Origin: Stenocarpella maydis
Taxonomy: Eukaryota; Ascomycota; Sordariomycetes; Diaporthales; Diaporthaceae
Reading direction: 5' to 3'
Length of the DNA stretch: 34,425 nucleotides
Assembly (NCBI GenBank): GCA_002270565.1
Contig: NQMI01000221.1
Location: forward strand, 18,232-52,656
Made by a program: the position numbers and the translations under genes. The notes under the pieces were generated by a model. That model did no database searches. It worked only from the letters and a program-made list of their open reading frames with translations, and was not told the DNA's origin. Numbering within the stretch: the stretch's first letter is position 1; every line of letters starts with the position of its first letter. Shown in pieces: positions 1-10,892 of this stretch.

Positions 1-1900
1 ATCCCAAGGGTGAGACCTTATAGCCAAGATTTTTACAGTAGTACCTATGCACTAAGGGTTTAGGTAATAAGGGTTACCACTATCCCACGGGCACTTAAGT
101 TGCCAGCTGTATATATCAAGTATCCCTAGTTAAGATTTCGCAATCTTAACTCCTGCTTAACATATATTTTACATATTTACTAAGAGCAGCATCAGATATT
201 ATATGCTTTACTACGCATTTTATTAATAAGTTAGCTCCAATATGCCATTCATTACTATCTGCTATAATCCCTACCTAACCCAACTACTACCTTATCCACA
301 CCTACCAACTCTTGCTATTGGTTTCTAATGGAGAGGGCTTTACTAAGTATTCTTCCCCTAAATGGCCTTGGGCAAAGAAGGCTTTTATAGATCAAGTTAT
401 TATTAAAACTTATCATTAATATCTACTATCAGATTAGCAGCTGATCTGGACTATACTTAATTTAGTTAATTATTAACACTCAATAAAGAGAGAGAATGGA
501 TCTAGAAGGCCGGATAATTATTATTCCAATTCCAAGGAGTCCAAGCAATTATTATTCCAGCTCCAGGTAAATCCTTATTCAACCTATAGCCTATAGGTAA
601 AGGAAGCATAAGTCTTTATTATATATTTCTTTTAAAACCCTTAAGTACTAAAGATAATAAATAAGCAATATATATTAATAGAAGCAGACATTTTATATAG
701 GGAAAGCACTATATTATGCCGGACTATATAATTACAGGCTTCTAGCTTCTAGAGGAAGTAGGGACCGCTATAACACACCAGGCCTCTTTAAGTGCCTATA
801 TTTAATGAGTACTTAGTATAATGGTATATTCAACGAACTTGACAAAGGGGCTGCTACAACTAAAAGTAACAGTAATATAGGGATTCTGATAACGAATATA
901 GCAATTCTTTTGTTCTTATTACAATAGCGAGAGCATAAGTTCAACCCCACACCTGGGATTTTTTTTTACTATGATTTTTAAAAGAAAAGACTACCAGTAT
1001 GGCAATAGTAGTGTGCAACAGCACATTGGTGGGCTATCGCTACAGCCACCGTACTATAGCCAGAGGGCGTAGTTGCTTACTAAGCAACTACCACCCACTA
1101 TATAGACCCGAGATAGCTGGCGGGCTACGCCCACTGCACCCACTACTCGAAAGACAGAGAGAAATACAAGAACAACACCCCACTCGTATTGCAATACGTG
1201 ACCCATCCAATAACTACCTTTATTAATATTAATTATTAACTCTACCTTAACCAGGCTAAATTACTTTTAATAATTAAAATATTAATAAAGTGCCTTTAAT
1301 ATAAAGCTATTAAATTAAGATACTTTTTAAAAGTAAGAAATCTTTATCTTAATATTATTATAATAACTTTTAAATAATGCTATCTAATGCTTCTTAAGAG
1401 ACTGATTATTACTTTATTTCTTTATAATAGCCTTAGTAATTTGCTATACTACTCAGGCTATTAGGATATAACCTAGTAATTCCTACTTAAGGACTTATTT
1501 AATAAGCCTATTCTCTTTAACAATCGATAGGCATTAAGCAGGCTAAATAGCCTTACTTTTAAATATAATACTATTTATCTACTAGAAGAATATTATCTTA
1601 AGTATACTATACTTTTATTTAGCTTTACTTAAAGTAAGCTTATTATTAATAATATTAAATATAGCATTAGCTATATTCTCTTTATTATAGCTAGGCATTA
1701 TATATTTAGGTAATAATTAAGAGGAATAGGCTGGGCTATTATAAAGAGAATTAAGAAATTAGGCTTTAGGATTAGCATTTATATATAGGGTTTGGAATCT
1801 AATTATAGCTACTCTAATACCCTTAAAACACTAACTACCTATATAAGCTTATTTACTAAGTAAATATATATAGATTGGTCAAATTCCTATATATATAGCT
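1..1900. repeat. AT-rich, RIP-like degenerate repeat block
   Basis: The stretch is dominated by TA, TTAA and TAAT words, with sparse CpG and stops in every frame. The part from about 1230 to 1880 is the most extreme. Composition changes sharply near 1900, where ordinary GC-balanced sequence begins. This is what repeat-induced point mutation (C to T in CpA context) leaves of transposon copies in Pezizomycotina. I could not read any transposase, reverse transcriptase or terminal repeat in it, so the element class is unknown. An island at about 985-1215 is less AT-rich and is listed separately. No gene is supported here. Confidence 0.7.
1012..1198. repeat. Cluster of short palindromes in a GC-richer island
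   Basis: Inside the AT-rich block lies a patch of near-normal composition with several inverted repeats. TGTGC/GCACA sits at 1012-1016 and 1021-1025. Perfect 11-bp arms occupy 1069-1079 and 1081-1091 around a single base. A 14-bp perfect palindrome, CGTATTGCAATACG, lies at 1185-1198. It may be the remnant of a small non-autonomous element or of a structured terminal region. Function is unknown. Confidence 0.6.
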
Positions 1901-1957
1901 TTAAAATTGGCTGTGATATATGTAAGTTAATGTGGTGAATTTTATATGTAAGTCCTC

Positions 1958-1991
1958 GTTCCACTGGTAGGGGTGTTCCACTAGTAGGGGT
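1958..1991. repeat. Two tandem 17-bp repeats
   Basis: Two head-to-tail 17-bp units starting GTTCCACT lie at 1958-1974 and 1975-1991 and differ at one base (G in the first, A in the second). They sit just right of the AT-rich block, in the 3' flank of the degenerate transporter gene. No function is inferred. Confidence 0.8.
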
Positions 1992-2192
1992 CAGATGGTA
2001 CCACCATATTTCCCTTCCACAAAGCCATGCCTGAACGGTTGGACAAGTGCCAGTTTGACACGATGATTTCAGCCATATTCTTTCAAACAACCACTGCAGC
2101 CATCTCACAACCTATACTCTTGTTGAAGTGCCTGTGTTGACAAGAACCACCCACTCATACCTCGGGGCCGTATTGCCCACGAGGTGACAGGT

Positions 2193-4435
2193 TCACAGTT
2201 GATATCTAAACATGGGGCTTCTGTCTCCCAAGCGCAGAAGCTCCATGTCAGTGTGCATCTCACGGACCTGCTCTTCGTTGACAATCGCGCGCCTATTGTT
2301 CAGTCGCCGCCAGGCAAAGTATAGGATGGACGCCCCGGTCGCCCCGGTCGCCCCCATTGCCACCGAAAGCCCGTAACCAGTATCTAAAACCAGCAGTTCT
2401 CGTCAGCGCAGGCAATTATACCCCAACCCACAGGTCCGAAAATATGAGGGCTTTCTAGGTGGCAGCAAGGACGTACGATACGCTGGGGCCTCACTGTCGA
2501 GGAACATGAAGCTGCCCGCTATGCCGCCGATGTTCGCGATGGAGGTCAGCATCGACGAGACCATTGCCCTCCGGCCTGCGGGCGCGGTGTTGTTGGTGCC
2601 CCAAGCGAGGATAACCGGACAGACCGAGAAGAGGCCCACCATGGCGATGCACACCATGATGTAGGCGGGGGCCAAGTGCGAGCCGTAGAGGTCACCGCTG
2701 AAGGACATGACGACGGCGAAGCCGAGGGACATGGCCAAGAAGCATGGTATGATGACTAGGGGGGGGTTAATTTTTTTCCTTTTCTTCATGTCCTCAAAGG
2801 GGCCCTAGGAAAGCGGCATTTCACGCATGCTCGCCACAATCTTGACTTACAAGCAGCTCGGGCCCCGTAACGGTCGGATAGGTGTGGTATCAAGATGCAC
2901 GTGATGCCAGCCAGGATGTAAGGCGGCGCACTCAGCAATTGCGCGTTCGTGCTGGTAAAGCCCATGGACTTTGCCAACGTGGGTAGGTTGAACTTGGCCG
3001 CTGAGGCATAGTCAGCAGGGCCTGTCTTGCATCAAGGCAGCAGACAGCCGAGAGCTCACCGTAGAAGCCAGCAGCCTGGAACGCCAGACAGACGGACAAG
3101 AGACAGTTCTTCCAGTTCGTCAGGACCATCCTCAGCTGATACCACTGGAAGCCCAGCTCGCCACCTTCGGCATCGCTCCCGTCTGCATTAAGGCCACCCT
3201 GCTTAAGCTTCCGCTGGACCTCGAGGAACCGCAGCTCATCGGGGTCGAGCCACCGGGTCTCGCTCGACGGCAGGTCGATCAAAAAAATATCGTGATTATC
3301 CCGATGACTATCGTCATAAGGCCCTCCTGGTAACTACACATCAATCACCTGCTACCGGTCACGAAGTCTTGTCTTCTGAGGCCTTCCAAAGCACGAAAGC
3401 CCCCCCCCCCGGGGGGGGGGCTGGTAGAAGGAGAAGAGTAGTTACTAGTAGGTCATACTGACAATGATAAATATCCATCGCCACCCCTTATAACCACCAA
3501 CTCCATCCATCTGCGTGATGGCGGCGGCGAGGAGGCCTGAGAAGGCACCGGAGATGGCCCCCGTGCAGTAGAAGGTGCCGATACGGACGGAAAGCTCGCG
3601 CGGGGAGTAGTAAGCTGATGCGAGGTAGGTCGCAGCCGGGAAGAAGCCGGACCTGTGTTTTTCTCTGGATTAGCAGATGGCGAGTGGGTGCCGAAGAGCC
3701 TCGACGCCTCAGGGGCCTGAGGAGGGGGGGGGGGGATCTTACTCAAAGACACCCAGAAGGAAGCGGCACAAGGCCAACCCGGCGAAGCTCTTGACTACGC
3801 CGTGCATGGACATGATGAGCCCGAACGTGATGGTGCTCCCGCCGAGGTACCATGACGTCCACCGGATCTGCTTGAAGATGACGTTGCTGGGAATGTCTGG
3901 GCCAGTCTGTGAGCCGTCTGCTCCGTAAAGGTTCGCCCGTCAGTATTCAAGGACCTACTGAAGAGGATATACGAGATAAAGAAGACAGAGAGTGCCGTGT
4001 TGTATTCGACACCCGACAGGTTCAGGTCTGTGGTCAGGCCCTCGATCTTCGCATTGCCTATGTTTGCCCGGTCTAGGCTTGAGATCAGATAAAGCATAGC
4101 CAGAACAGGAAGCATTCGAACATCAATCTTTGGCCAGGACGGTAGTCAGCAACTCATACCCGCGCAACATCCCAGGTAAGGGTGGCCAACATGCACTGTA
4201 ATATATAAAGAGCTCGATCAAATACCTTGCGATTTAGTCTCGACCTCCTTTGGGACCCGAATCCCTCGTAGAAGCCCAAGTCATCTTGGCTCATCCCAAG
4301 CACCACAAGCCCATCAACCTCGCGAACGCTCGCCGTGATGGTGGTTCTGCTGTAAGCATCCTTGAGGTCGCTGCTGATGGCACTGCCGGCGGCGCTGTTC
4401 TCCCCCGCCAGAGAATCTCCTGCTTTTCCTGCCAT
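2193..4435 (-). pseudogene. MFS anion:cation symporter (Dal5/Tna1-like), one frameshift
   Basis: Eight exons can be followed on the minus strand: 4435-4226, 4127-3959, 3896-3743, 3652-3463, 3326-3060, 3000-2851, 2755-2477 and 2383-2193. The introns are 59-136 bp and join in phase. The translation matches the ACS branch of the major facilitator superfamily (allantoate, nicotinate, pantothenate and vitamin permeases): RKIDVRMLPVL before the first membrane segment, SLDRANIGNAK, CRFLLGVFE, GWRWIFI followed by EGL, and a C-terminal GDRSPMFRYQL. Length would be about 536 residues, normal for the family. In exon 5 the T7 run at 3281-3287 (minus strand) puts TGA in frame; one more T would restore the reading. 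That is the only break. The substrate cannot be read from the sequence. Introns 3, 4 and 6 contain long C or G runs. It could be a real pseudogene, a homopolymer sequencing error, or, least likely, programmed frameshifting. Confidence 0.85.
3400..3420. repeat. C11G10 self-complementary tract in an intron
   Basis: Eleven C (3400-3410) followed directly by ten G (3411-3420) form an almost perfect GC-only inverted repeat inside intron 4 (3462-3327) of the transporter gene. Such tracts are prone to slippage and polymerase stalling. Confidence 0.9.
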
Positions 4436-5876
4436 GGCGAGTCTGCTAATATGTTTCTTCTAGGTTGAGATACACAAGGGCTGGAACCCACGAAAGGGCA
4501 TTCCGGGCATATAAACAGTGAAGGAATCTGGAAGCAGGTATTATGCTTTCGCCACCGAGCAACTCAAACAAGAGTCCAGGCCACGTATTGGAACCTTGGT
4601 TGCTTAGCACAGCCTGCATTGATTCCCAATCATCTCAACCGCGAATCGGATATCTGTGTTCAGCCAATTCCTGTAGGGGAAAGTTAGTGGGTGATGACGG
4701 GCGCATGTGCAAACCCAAAATGGACGCTTCAATGCAGCAACTCTGAAGATGCCTCCGGGCGGAAATACTCAGTACCATTCCCCTCAAGATTCCATTGAAA
4801 CAAATACGAGGCAGCCTTTCCTCCGTGGCCTCGACAGCCAGCAGAGTCAGTGGCAATGCTGAGGTTAGAATGACAGCTGGCACATATTCCAGCACCATCC
4901 TGGATGCCGAGACCACTTGAGCAGTACTGGCAGAGGGATATCGACCAAGCGGCCTCGGCAAGAAACGCAATCCCACAAAAAGGCCTCACTGTCACATCCA
5001 GAAACGCCCACATAGGATCCAAGTAAAAAGAACACTACACTGTGAGTTTCGGTATCGGATTTAGCAAGTTGCTGTCTTGCGTGTTGCCCAGAAAGGATAT
5101 CCCAGTTTATGTGATGTTGTTTTTGAGTTATGACGGCCGATGACGGGAGACAAGGGTCGGATTCCCCGAAGGACTCAGAGGTCAATTGATGTCGAGGTGA
5201 CTTGGCGACGGCGCCTTGGTTTCAATATCCACGAGTCACTTGAGCAAGGACGCTGGAACGGCCCCCTGGCCACGGCTGCTAAGCGGCGAACTATGTTGCC
5301 CGGATGCCCGAACACCAATATGGACGGGAGAATAGACTTTGCAGCCAAGAAGTCGAGATGGGCAATTGAGTGGGTGAGAGAACGTTGTTGTGTCTTGGAA
5401 CGAATGGGGATGGGCGGACATGTAGAACTAGGATGAGCTTTTCCCCAAGTGAAACAATCGTCATGACCCAGCGGCCATCCCCATCTTCAGACGAAGCTGT
5501 AGCCCCCGGTATGAATCCTCTTGCCCTCACCTCACAGAAGAAGCACTTAGAAAAGACGGTGCCTACGGTGGTAAACCCCACAACAGGTGACGATCCAGCA
5601 TCATCATCATCTCCTAAAAATAGCCTGCACAAGTTGAGCCTCAGTAAGTACCTAGGTGTGCTAGGCACCCCAGCTCATTATCAATACCTACAGGCCTTAA
5701 AGGTGAGTGGTGGGTCAGTGCCGAGCAGTCACTAAACTGCTCGCCCTTATGGCAGCTTGTATTTCACCTCCATTGCGAACTGGTCCTGGTTGAATTGTAA
5801 TTTTGTGGTAACTCTTCATGTCGGCAGCAATAACATGTACAAACTTCCATCCTCATATATCCCATCACACACTCTA
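4436..5876. other. Gene-poor stretch with a possible membrane-protein relic
   Basis: No complete gene is supported. On the minus strand between 5022 and 4635, two overlapping frames read as one broken protein. One frame gives DPMWAFLDVTVRPF, then a T5 run near 4975 shifts into the other, which continues GLRFLPRPLGRYPSAS and has a hydrophobic segment (VPAVILTSALPLTLLAV). I do not recognise the family. A plus-strand open frame at 5370-5735 (121 codons, Ser/Pro-rich) has no recognisable motif. An 8-bp hairpin (CGAGCAGT, 6-nt loop) lies at 5722-5743, and TACCTAGGT occurs at 5649. The part left of 4560 probably holds the promoter of the transporter gene. Confidence 0.35.
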
Positions 5877-8735
5877 TCATGACAACAGGCCCGTCCATGC
5901 CATTCTGTAAATAGTTTAATAAGCCAAACTGTGCGACAACCTATGAAGTGACTTACTCAGCACGCCATTCCTCCAGGTCTTGAACATGTGAGACAGTGTC
6001 TGGATGCTCCGGTCCTAGTACTTGATAGCTGAGTTGGACGCATGAATCCATCAAGGAGATCGCATCAGTCAGACGTCCATGAGAGTGCCAGCTGTGCGCC
6101 AGATCCCTCATGGCCATAATTGTATAGTGATGGGCAGCCCCTAGTTTCTGCCTGTGGGCCTCCAACACCTCCATGTCTAGCTTCTCCGCCTCTTCGTTTC
6201 GTCCTTGATGCCAGAGAATGCGTGCTAGGTCAATTTTACCCCAAAGCGTCTTGGTATCGGTGGACCCAAGTGAATGCTCTTGAGCCTCCACCACTTCCGT
6301 CTGTAGCTTCTCAGCCTCTTCAAATCGGCCTAGGTCCTGAAGTATCCGCGCTAGCTGAGACTTATTGGATAGTGTGTCAACATGAGCAGGTCCGAGTACC
6401 TGCTTGCAAATCTCTATGGTTTCCATGCATAACTTCTCAGCCTCTCCCGGTCGGCCTGAAAATATAAGTGTCGACGCTAGGTTGTACATGCTTTGGAGCG
6501 TTTGGGGATCCTCGTGGCCCAGCATCGTTTTGCTCAGCTCCAGCGCCTCCCGTTCTATCGTCTCAGCCTCGGAGTACTTGTCTTGCATGAATAGTGCGGT
6601 TCTCAGGTTTTCCATGCTTTCCAGTGTCTCGGGATGCTCTCGGCCTAGCACCTTCTCCCTCAGTTTCGTTATCTTCCGGTATGCCTCCTTGGCCTCCCCG
6701 AACTTCCTCTGGCCGCACTGTAAAGTTGCTAGGTTGTCCAAATTGGTCAATGTTTGGGGATGCTCGAGGCCCAGCGCCTTCTCACTTTCCTCGAATGCCT
6801 TCCGGTAACGGTTCTCGGCTGCCTCGTACTTTTGAGGATCGTTGCACCACTCACCCACCTCGACATCATCCGCCTCATCGTGGGTAGAATGCTGGGTTCC
6901 ATGGCTATGTCCGCCTTGGGGTTGTTGCGGTAGGTCTCCATTGGTACCAGCTCCATGTGGCGGACTTGAGCTACCAACTTCAGGGGGAGGTCCGGTAATC
7001 TGAGTTCCGTTGGCGTCAATATCAATGTTGAGCTCCAAGAAATCGTCAACTTGGAAGTCATCATCGCGGGAACCCTCCTCATCCACTCTGTTTGTATTAC
7101 CCGAGTCCGCGTTAGAGCCGTCTTCGTCGCCGATTACAGACCTAGGCAAAGTAAAACGGGCGAATCTTTCCAAATTCAGCGCAATGTGGCCGCTGCTCTG
7201 AGTGTGGCCAGCTCCTCCATGCAGATGGGACAGGTCCGTCCCTCGGTATCCGCAACTGATTCACTGGCTTGGATGATGCGGGCCAAAGATGGTTCACCGC
7301 TAATAGATCCTTCATGTTTCTCTAGAAGATGAATTTTATATATTTCAAGCCTCTCAGAGACCTGATTGGAGTGCTCCGGACACCTCCAAACCTTGCGGTG
7401 TTCCGAGTTTTCGTGCTGAACCCAGTCTTTGTCGGCTGTCGTATAGCTGTGACGGGTTGAGGCAGTCCGCGTATGTGCAGACGTCAGGACGCAAATCACG
7501 AATCAGATGAGCTTTCCACGCTTTCTCGGACCGGAATTCCTTGGGGCACAAGAAGAAACAGTAAGGGCACTCGAAGAACTTGTCCGTCGATGTCTTGGGC
7601 GAAGTCTTTGGCGGCGCAGGGAAGTCGATGGGTGCATCGGCGGCTTGTGGCGTTGATGGGGCATATTCCGAGATAGTCCAATTCGAGCGGTCGTCCGATA
7701 TCTCGGGCTGCGCGGCGTCAATATTGGTGGCAGTCGTGACGGAGATGACAGCACCTGGAGTGAATTCCAACAATGGCTCGCCGCCTCTGTGTGGCCAGGC
7801 CGTTGCAAGCCATCCCTTCTGAGCTTGGAACGCTTTTGTGTGTTTGTCGAGTTTGTCCCGGTGTCTGGCCCAGTACGCGAATTGTTGTCGGCGGCGAACA
7901 TTTGCCTGTGTAATCCTTTCGATAAGGTAAGAGTTGATACCGGTCCTTTCCAGTTCCTGTTCTTGGGCTAAGACAGTCCTGATCTGCTCCCACACTTCGT
8001 CGTTTTCTCCTGACCGCCCTCCTGGTGCCGCAGCAGGATGACTCTCTCGGCGTGCCCTGAGCTTCCGATACTCTAGAAATACCGATTTGACATAGTCAAC
8101 ATCAGCTTCCTTAATGGCCTGTAGGAAATCGACTCCAGTCTCTTCATCCACCTGCTTGTAGTTCATAGTTCTGGAGGATGCAAGTCGAGTCGAAGGATTC
8201 CGAATTTTGGTTGACACCCTGAAGAGTCTGTTGATAGGATCTCGAACGCTGTCTAGCAGAAGTTCCATGTCCAATACTTCTTCATCCTCATCCTCGTCTC
8301 CCTGTTCTTGTGTTGCCAATCGGTCTGCACTGGTTATTCCCATCCCGGATACACTATCTTGGTTTGGCGTCGGAGCATATTTGGATCACTGCATTGCTTT
8401 GTGAATGTTTTGCCTTTTGAGTTATACTGCTGCGGCCTTACCTTCTCCCAGTGAGTTGATCAAGTCCTTCATGAATCCTCGAAGTGTTTGGGATAGCCTC
8501 TCCGCTTCTCTTAAACGGTAATCCAGAGAGCCATGACCGGCAACAGAAAGCCCCATGTTTGCAGCCCAGAGTTCGAATCTCTCTGATTCAGTCAAAAACA
8601 ATCTTCGGGCCATTCTTCATCGCGGCGCTTTTTCAGTGCCTTCTCAGCCTTACGAAAGAGGTCCACAGCGTTGAAGCCCAGGTCCGCCAGGGCTAAAATG
8701 CCGGAGACTGCACCTGTGGGTATTATTCCGGCCAT
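5877..8735 (-). pseudogene. C2H2 zinc-finger / TPR protein, frame-broken
   Basis: Reading starts at ATG 8735 (MAGIIPTGAVSG). An N-terminal helical domain of a type common in fungal C2H2 and NLR-like proteins follows (FELWAANMGLSVAGHGSLDY). Intron 8441-8358 joins in phase 1. Next come a long linker and three zinc-binding stretches: FECPYCFFLCP with a following H, WRCPEH with an H-x4-H end, and CPICMEEL continuing to HIALNLERFARF. From about 6880 to 5970 run some seven 42-residue kinesin-light-chain-like TPRs with the LG-x-EHP-x-TL signature. There is no NACHT P-loop between fingers and TPRs. Three one-base breaks occur: a T5 run at 8598-8594 (six would fit), an extra A at 7430-7428, and a slip between 7201 and 7187. 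The frame stops at 5953, but GTAAGT at 5956 and TTTACAG ending at 5905 allow a last 8-codon exon ending at 5877. Confidence 0.75.
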
Positions 8736-9103
8736 CGGAAACGATTATATTAGACAGAGTAATTACGCATGTAACTGCATTTCATGAGAAAGTCAAGATT
8801 GCCGCTGTGTCGGTTCAGCGTAAGCGATGCGGTCAAATGCAGCCCCCCCCCCTTTCGTGGATTGTGTAACGCTCTCTGGATTATTATTGTTCCATATCCA
8901 TTATTCTTCAACGAGCATGCATATACTATTCCACATCTAGCCTCAAGCGTAGCAATGTATGTCAGCAAAACATGAAGCGGAGTAGTGGTGGTTATACCGG
9001 CGGCGGAGCGGACGCTGTTCTCGCGATCTTCGCTTCAGCACAAGGCTCGTTTATATTATAAAACATCTTGGTCAATCTTCTCTCCGGCATTCAGGATCCT
9101 GCG
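8736..9103. promoter_or_regulatory. Divergent promoter between the TPR and DUF7580 genes
   Basis: These 368 bp separate the start codons of two genes pointing away from each other. A C10 run lies at 8843-8852. TATATTATAAAA-type sequence at 9050-9062 could serve the plus-strand gene. No known transcription-factor site is claimed. The shared spacer suggests the two genes were once co-regulated. Confidence 0.45.
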
Positions 9104-10892
9104 ATGTCGGGTTCTGAAGTGGCAGGCCTCGTTCTAGGCGCCCTCCCCTTCGTTCTTCAATCTGTGGATGCCTACCGGAACGGTTTCCGCAGGATTGTCA
9201 CAACCTTCAACAAGCGCCAACATGTCGCCAAGCTGGCTAGAGCCCTCCAAGTTCAACAGAACACCCTAGAATAAATTATCAAGTTTGTCCTCTTATCCAG
9301 CGGTTTCGAAGATGTCCTGGCCTTGGATGATGATCCTGTTGGATGTCTGAACAGCCCCGATGTCCAGGAGCAAGTAAAGGAATCTCTAGGCCAGAACAAA
9401 ACCAGAATTCTGATTGAGCAGCTAGAAGCCAACTGCGAGGCCGTGGAGAAGTTGGTCAGGAGTATATCAGGTCTTGTGCCTGGGCGCCAGGTAAACATCA
9501 CTACCTGCCCGTCCCCCAGTGGAACTAGGTGTAACACCGCAACAGGGACCCAAGGACAGCCTCATCGCCATCATTAAAGCCAACCAAGACAAGCCAAACT
9601 TGATGGCTGATCTGGCTCCGAGGATTAAGTTGGCGCTTAGAACCACTGAAATAAAGGATATGATTCAGGAGGTTGACAACTGCAGCAATGCACTCGATCG
9701 CTTCTCAAGGCTCGCCTTGTCGAACAGCCAGTCAATGAGCAGCAACTCATCCAGAAGGTCTCAGAAGCTGGCAAAAGCGTTCTGTCAGATCCGAGGGCTA
9801 GCCCGGGGTCTTTACAGTGCTGTCCTACAAGCATTCAGCGACGAATGCCACGACAGTCACGAGGCAAGGCTGTACCTCGACGACCGTATCAATACTGCTC
9901 ATCAAGTACTCCAGCGGCGACGTGCATCGGGTCCTGATGCGCCACTCATGATTTTTGATTTGGTCTTCCACGCTGGAGGACAGAAAGATGAAACACTGTA
10001 CTACGAAACAGCGGTCCAAGTCTTTGACGCCCCTGGCATTGACAATGGTAATCACCGACCTGGCAGTACTCCAGGGTTAGCGAAAACCACGGTTGCTTTC
10101 TGCGTGACCGATAATCCACTGGCCTCGAATCCCGACACAGTCACTATTACAAACATCTGCACAACCAACCATTAAGGAGGCCCATGGGATGCAGGCTCGC
10201 CTCTCTTTCGCATTGATAGAGGATGGTCAGTTAGGCACTTTTCCAGACCACAACGCCCCGCCGGCAATGCAGTCTCTCGCTCATGAAGATTCTGGAAACT
10301 ATGTATCGCTGAGCCAAATACTGAAGACATCGTCAACAACCCTACCCTGGAAGCCTCAATTGCAGCTCTCCTTGAGCCTGGCATCCAGTCTTCTGCAACT
10401 CCTTCAAATACCCTGGCTTACACAAGCGTGGCGCAAAGATGCGGTGTTCTTGTACCCGACGCGCCCCCCGGTCCACCAAGCCAGGGAAAACGAGGTCCAC
10501 AATTCGATCTTAACCGGCCTTTTGTTGTCTGCAATTTCGGCGGCGAATCTCCAAAACTGCGTTCCATGGAAACCAGGGCAGTGCTGCTGGAGCTAGGAAT
10601 TATATTGCTAGAGATATGGCATGGAACTACCCTGGATGCGCACTTTGGGCTAGGCGAGTCCGATGCACAGTCGCAGCCGACAAAGCCCTTTGAACGTCTG
10701 GCGCAAGCGCTGGAGTGGGAGGCCGACTGGACAAACCCGATGCCAGGTCTTTTTGGAGAGACGGTCCCGCAATGTTTGAGGGGCAACCATGCGTCCGCTG
10801 GGAAGAACCTCGATTGGGAGGATCTGAATGTCTGGAGCTCGTTTTGTGGTGATGTTATTGAGCCGTTGTCGAAACTATACAAGAACTTCTGA
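9104..10892 (+). pseudogene. DUF7580-type protein, stop codon plus two frame breaks
   Basis: The reading begins at ATG 9104 with MSGSEVAGLVLGALPFVL, the standard start of this large, functionally uncharacterised Pezizomycotina family. It continues through LEANCEAVEKLV, an intron at 9491-9545 (phase 0), LAPRIKLALRTTEIKDMI, LSLASSLLQLLQIPWL and the C-terminal signature LLELGIILLEIWHG, ending at TGA 10892. Defects: TAA at 9272-9274 where the frame otherwise continues on both sides; a one-base loss near 10159, after which the frame resumes with AQPTIKEAHG; and a C6 run at about 10465-10470 where C7 would keep the frame (then GPPSQGKRGP). The TAA could have come from CAA, a CpA to TpA change as RIP makes. 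Related proteins occur alone or near NLR-type genes. No enzymatic motif is seen. Confidence 0.75.

Noticed and set aside
2756..2850. Apparent second frameshift in the transporter gene at the 2806 acceptor
   Set aside because: Using the acceptor at 2757-2756 after the C8 run restores phase and gives the expected AAFIIPCFLAM reading, so no break is needed.
8555..8585. tRNA T-arm look-alike (AGAGTTCGAATCTCT)
   Set aside because: No anticodon or D-arm fits around it, and it lies in coding sequence for SERFELWAA.
9068..9103. TTG start upstream of the DUF7580 gene
   Set aside because: The family begins at MSG-x-EVAGLVLGALP, which is ATG 9104.
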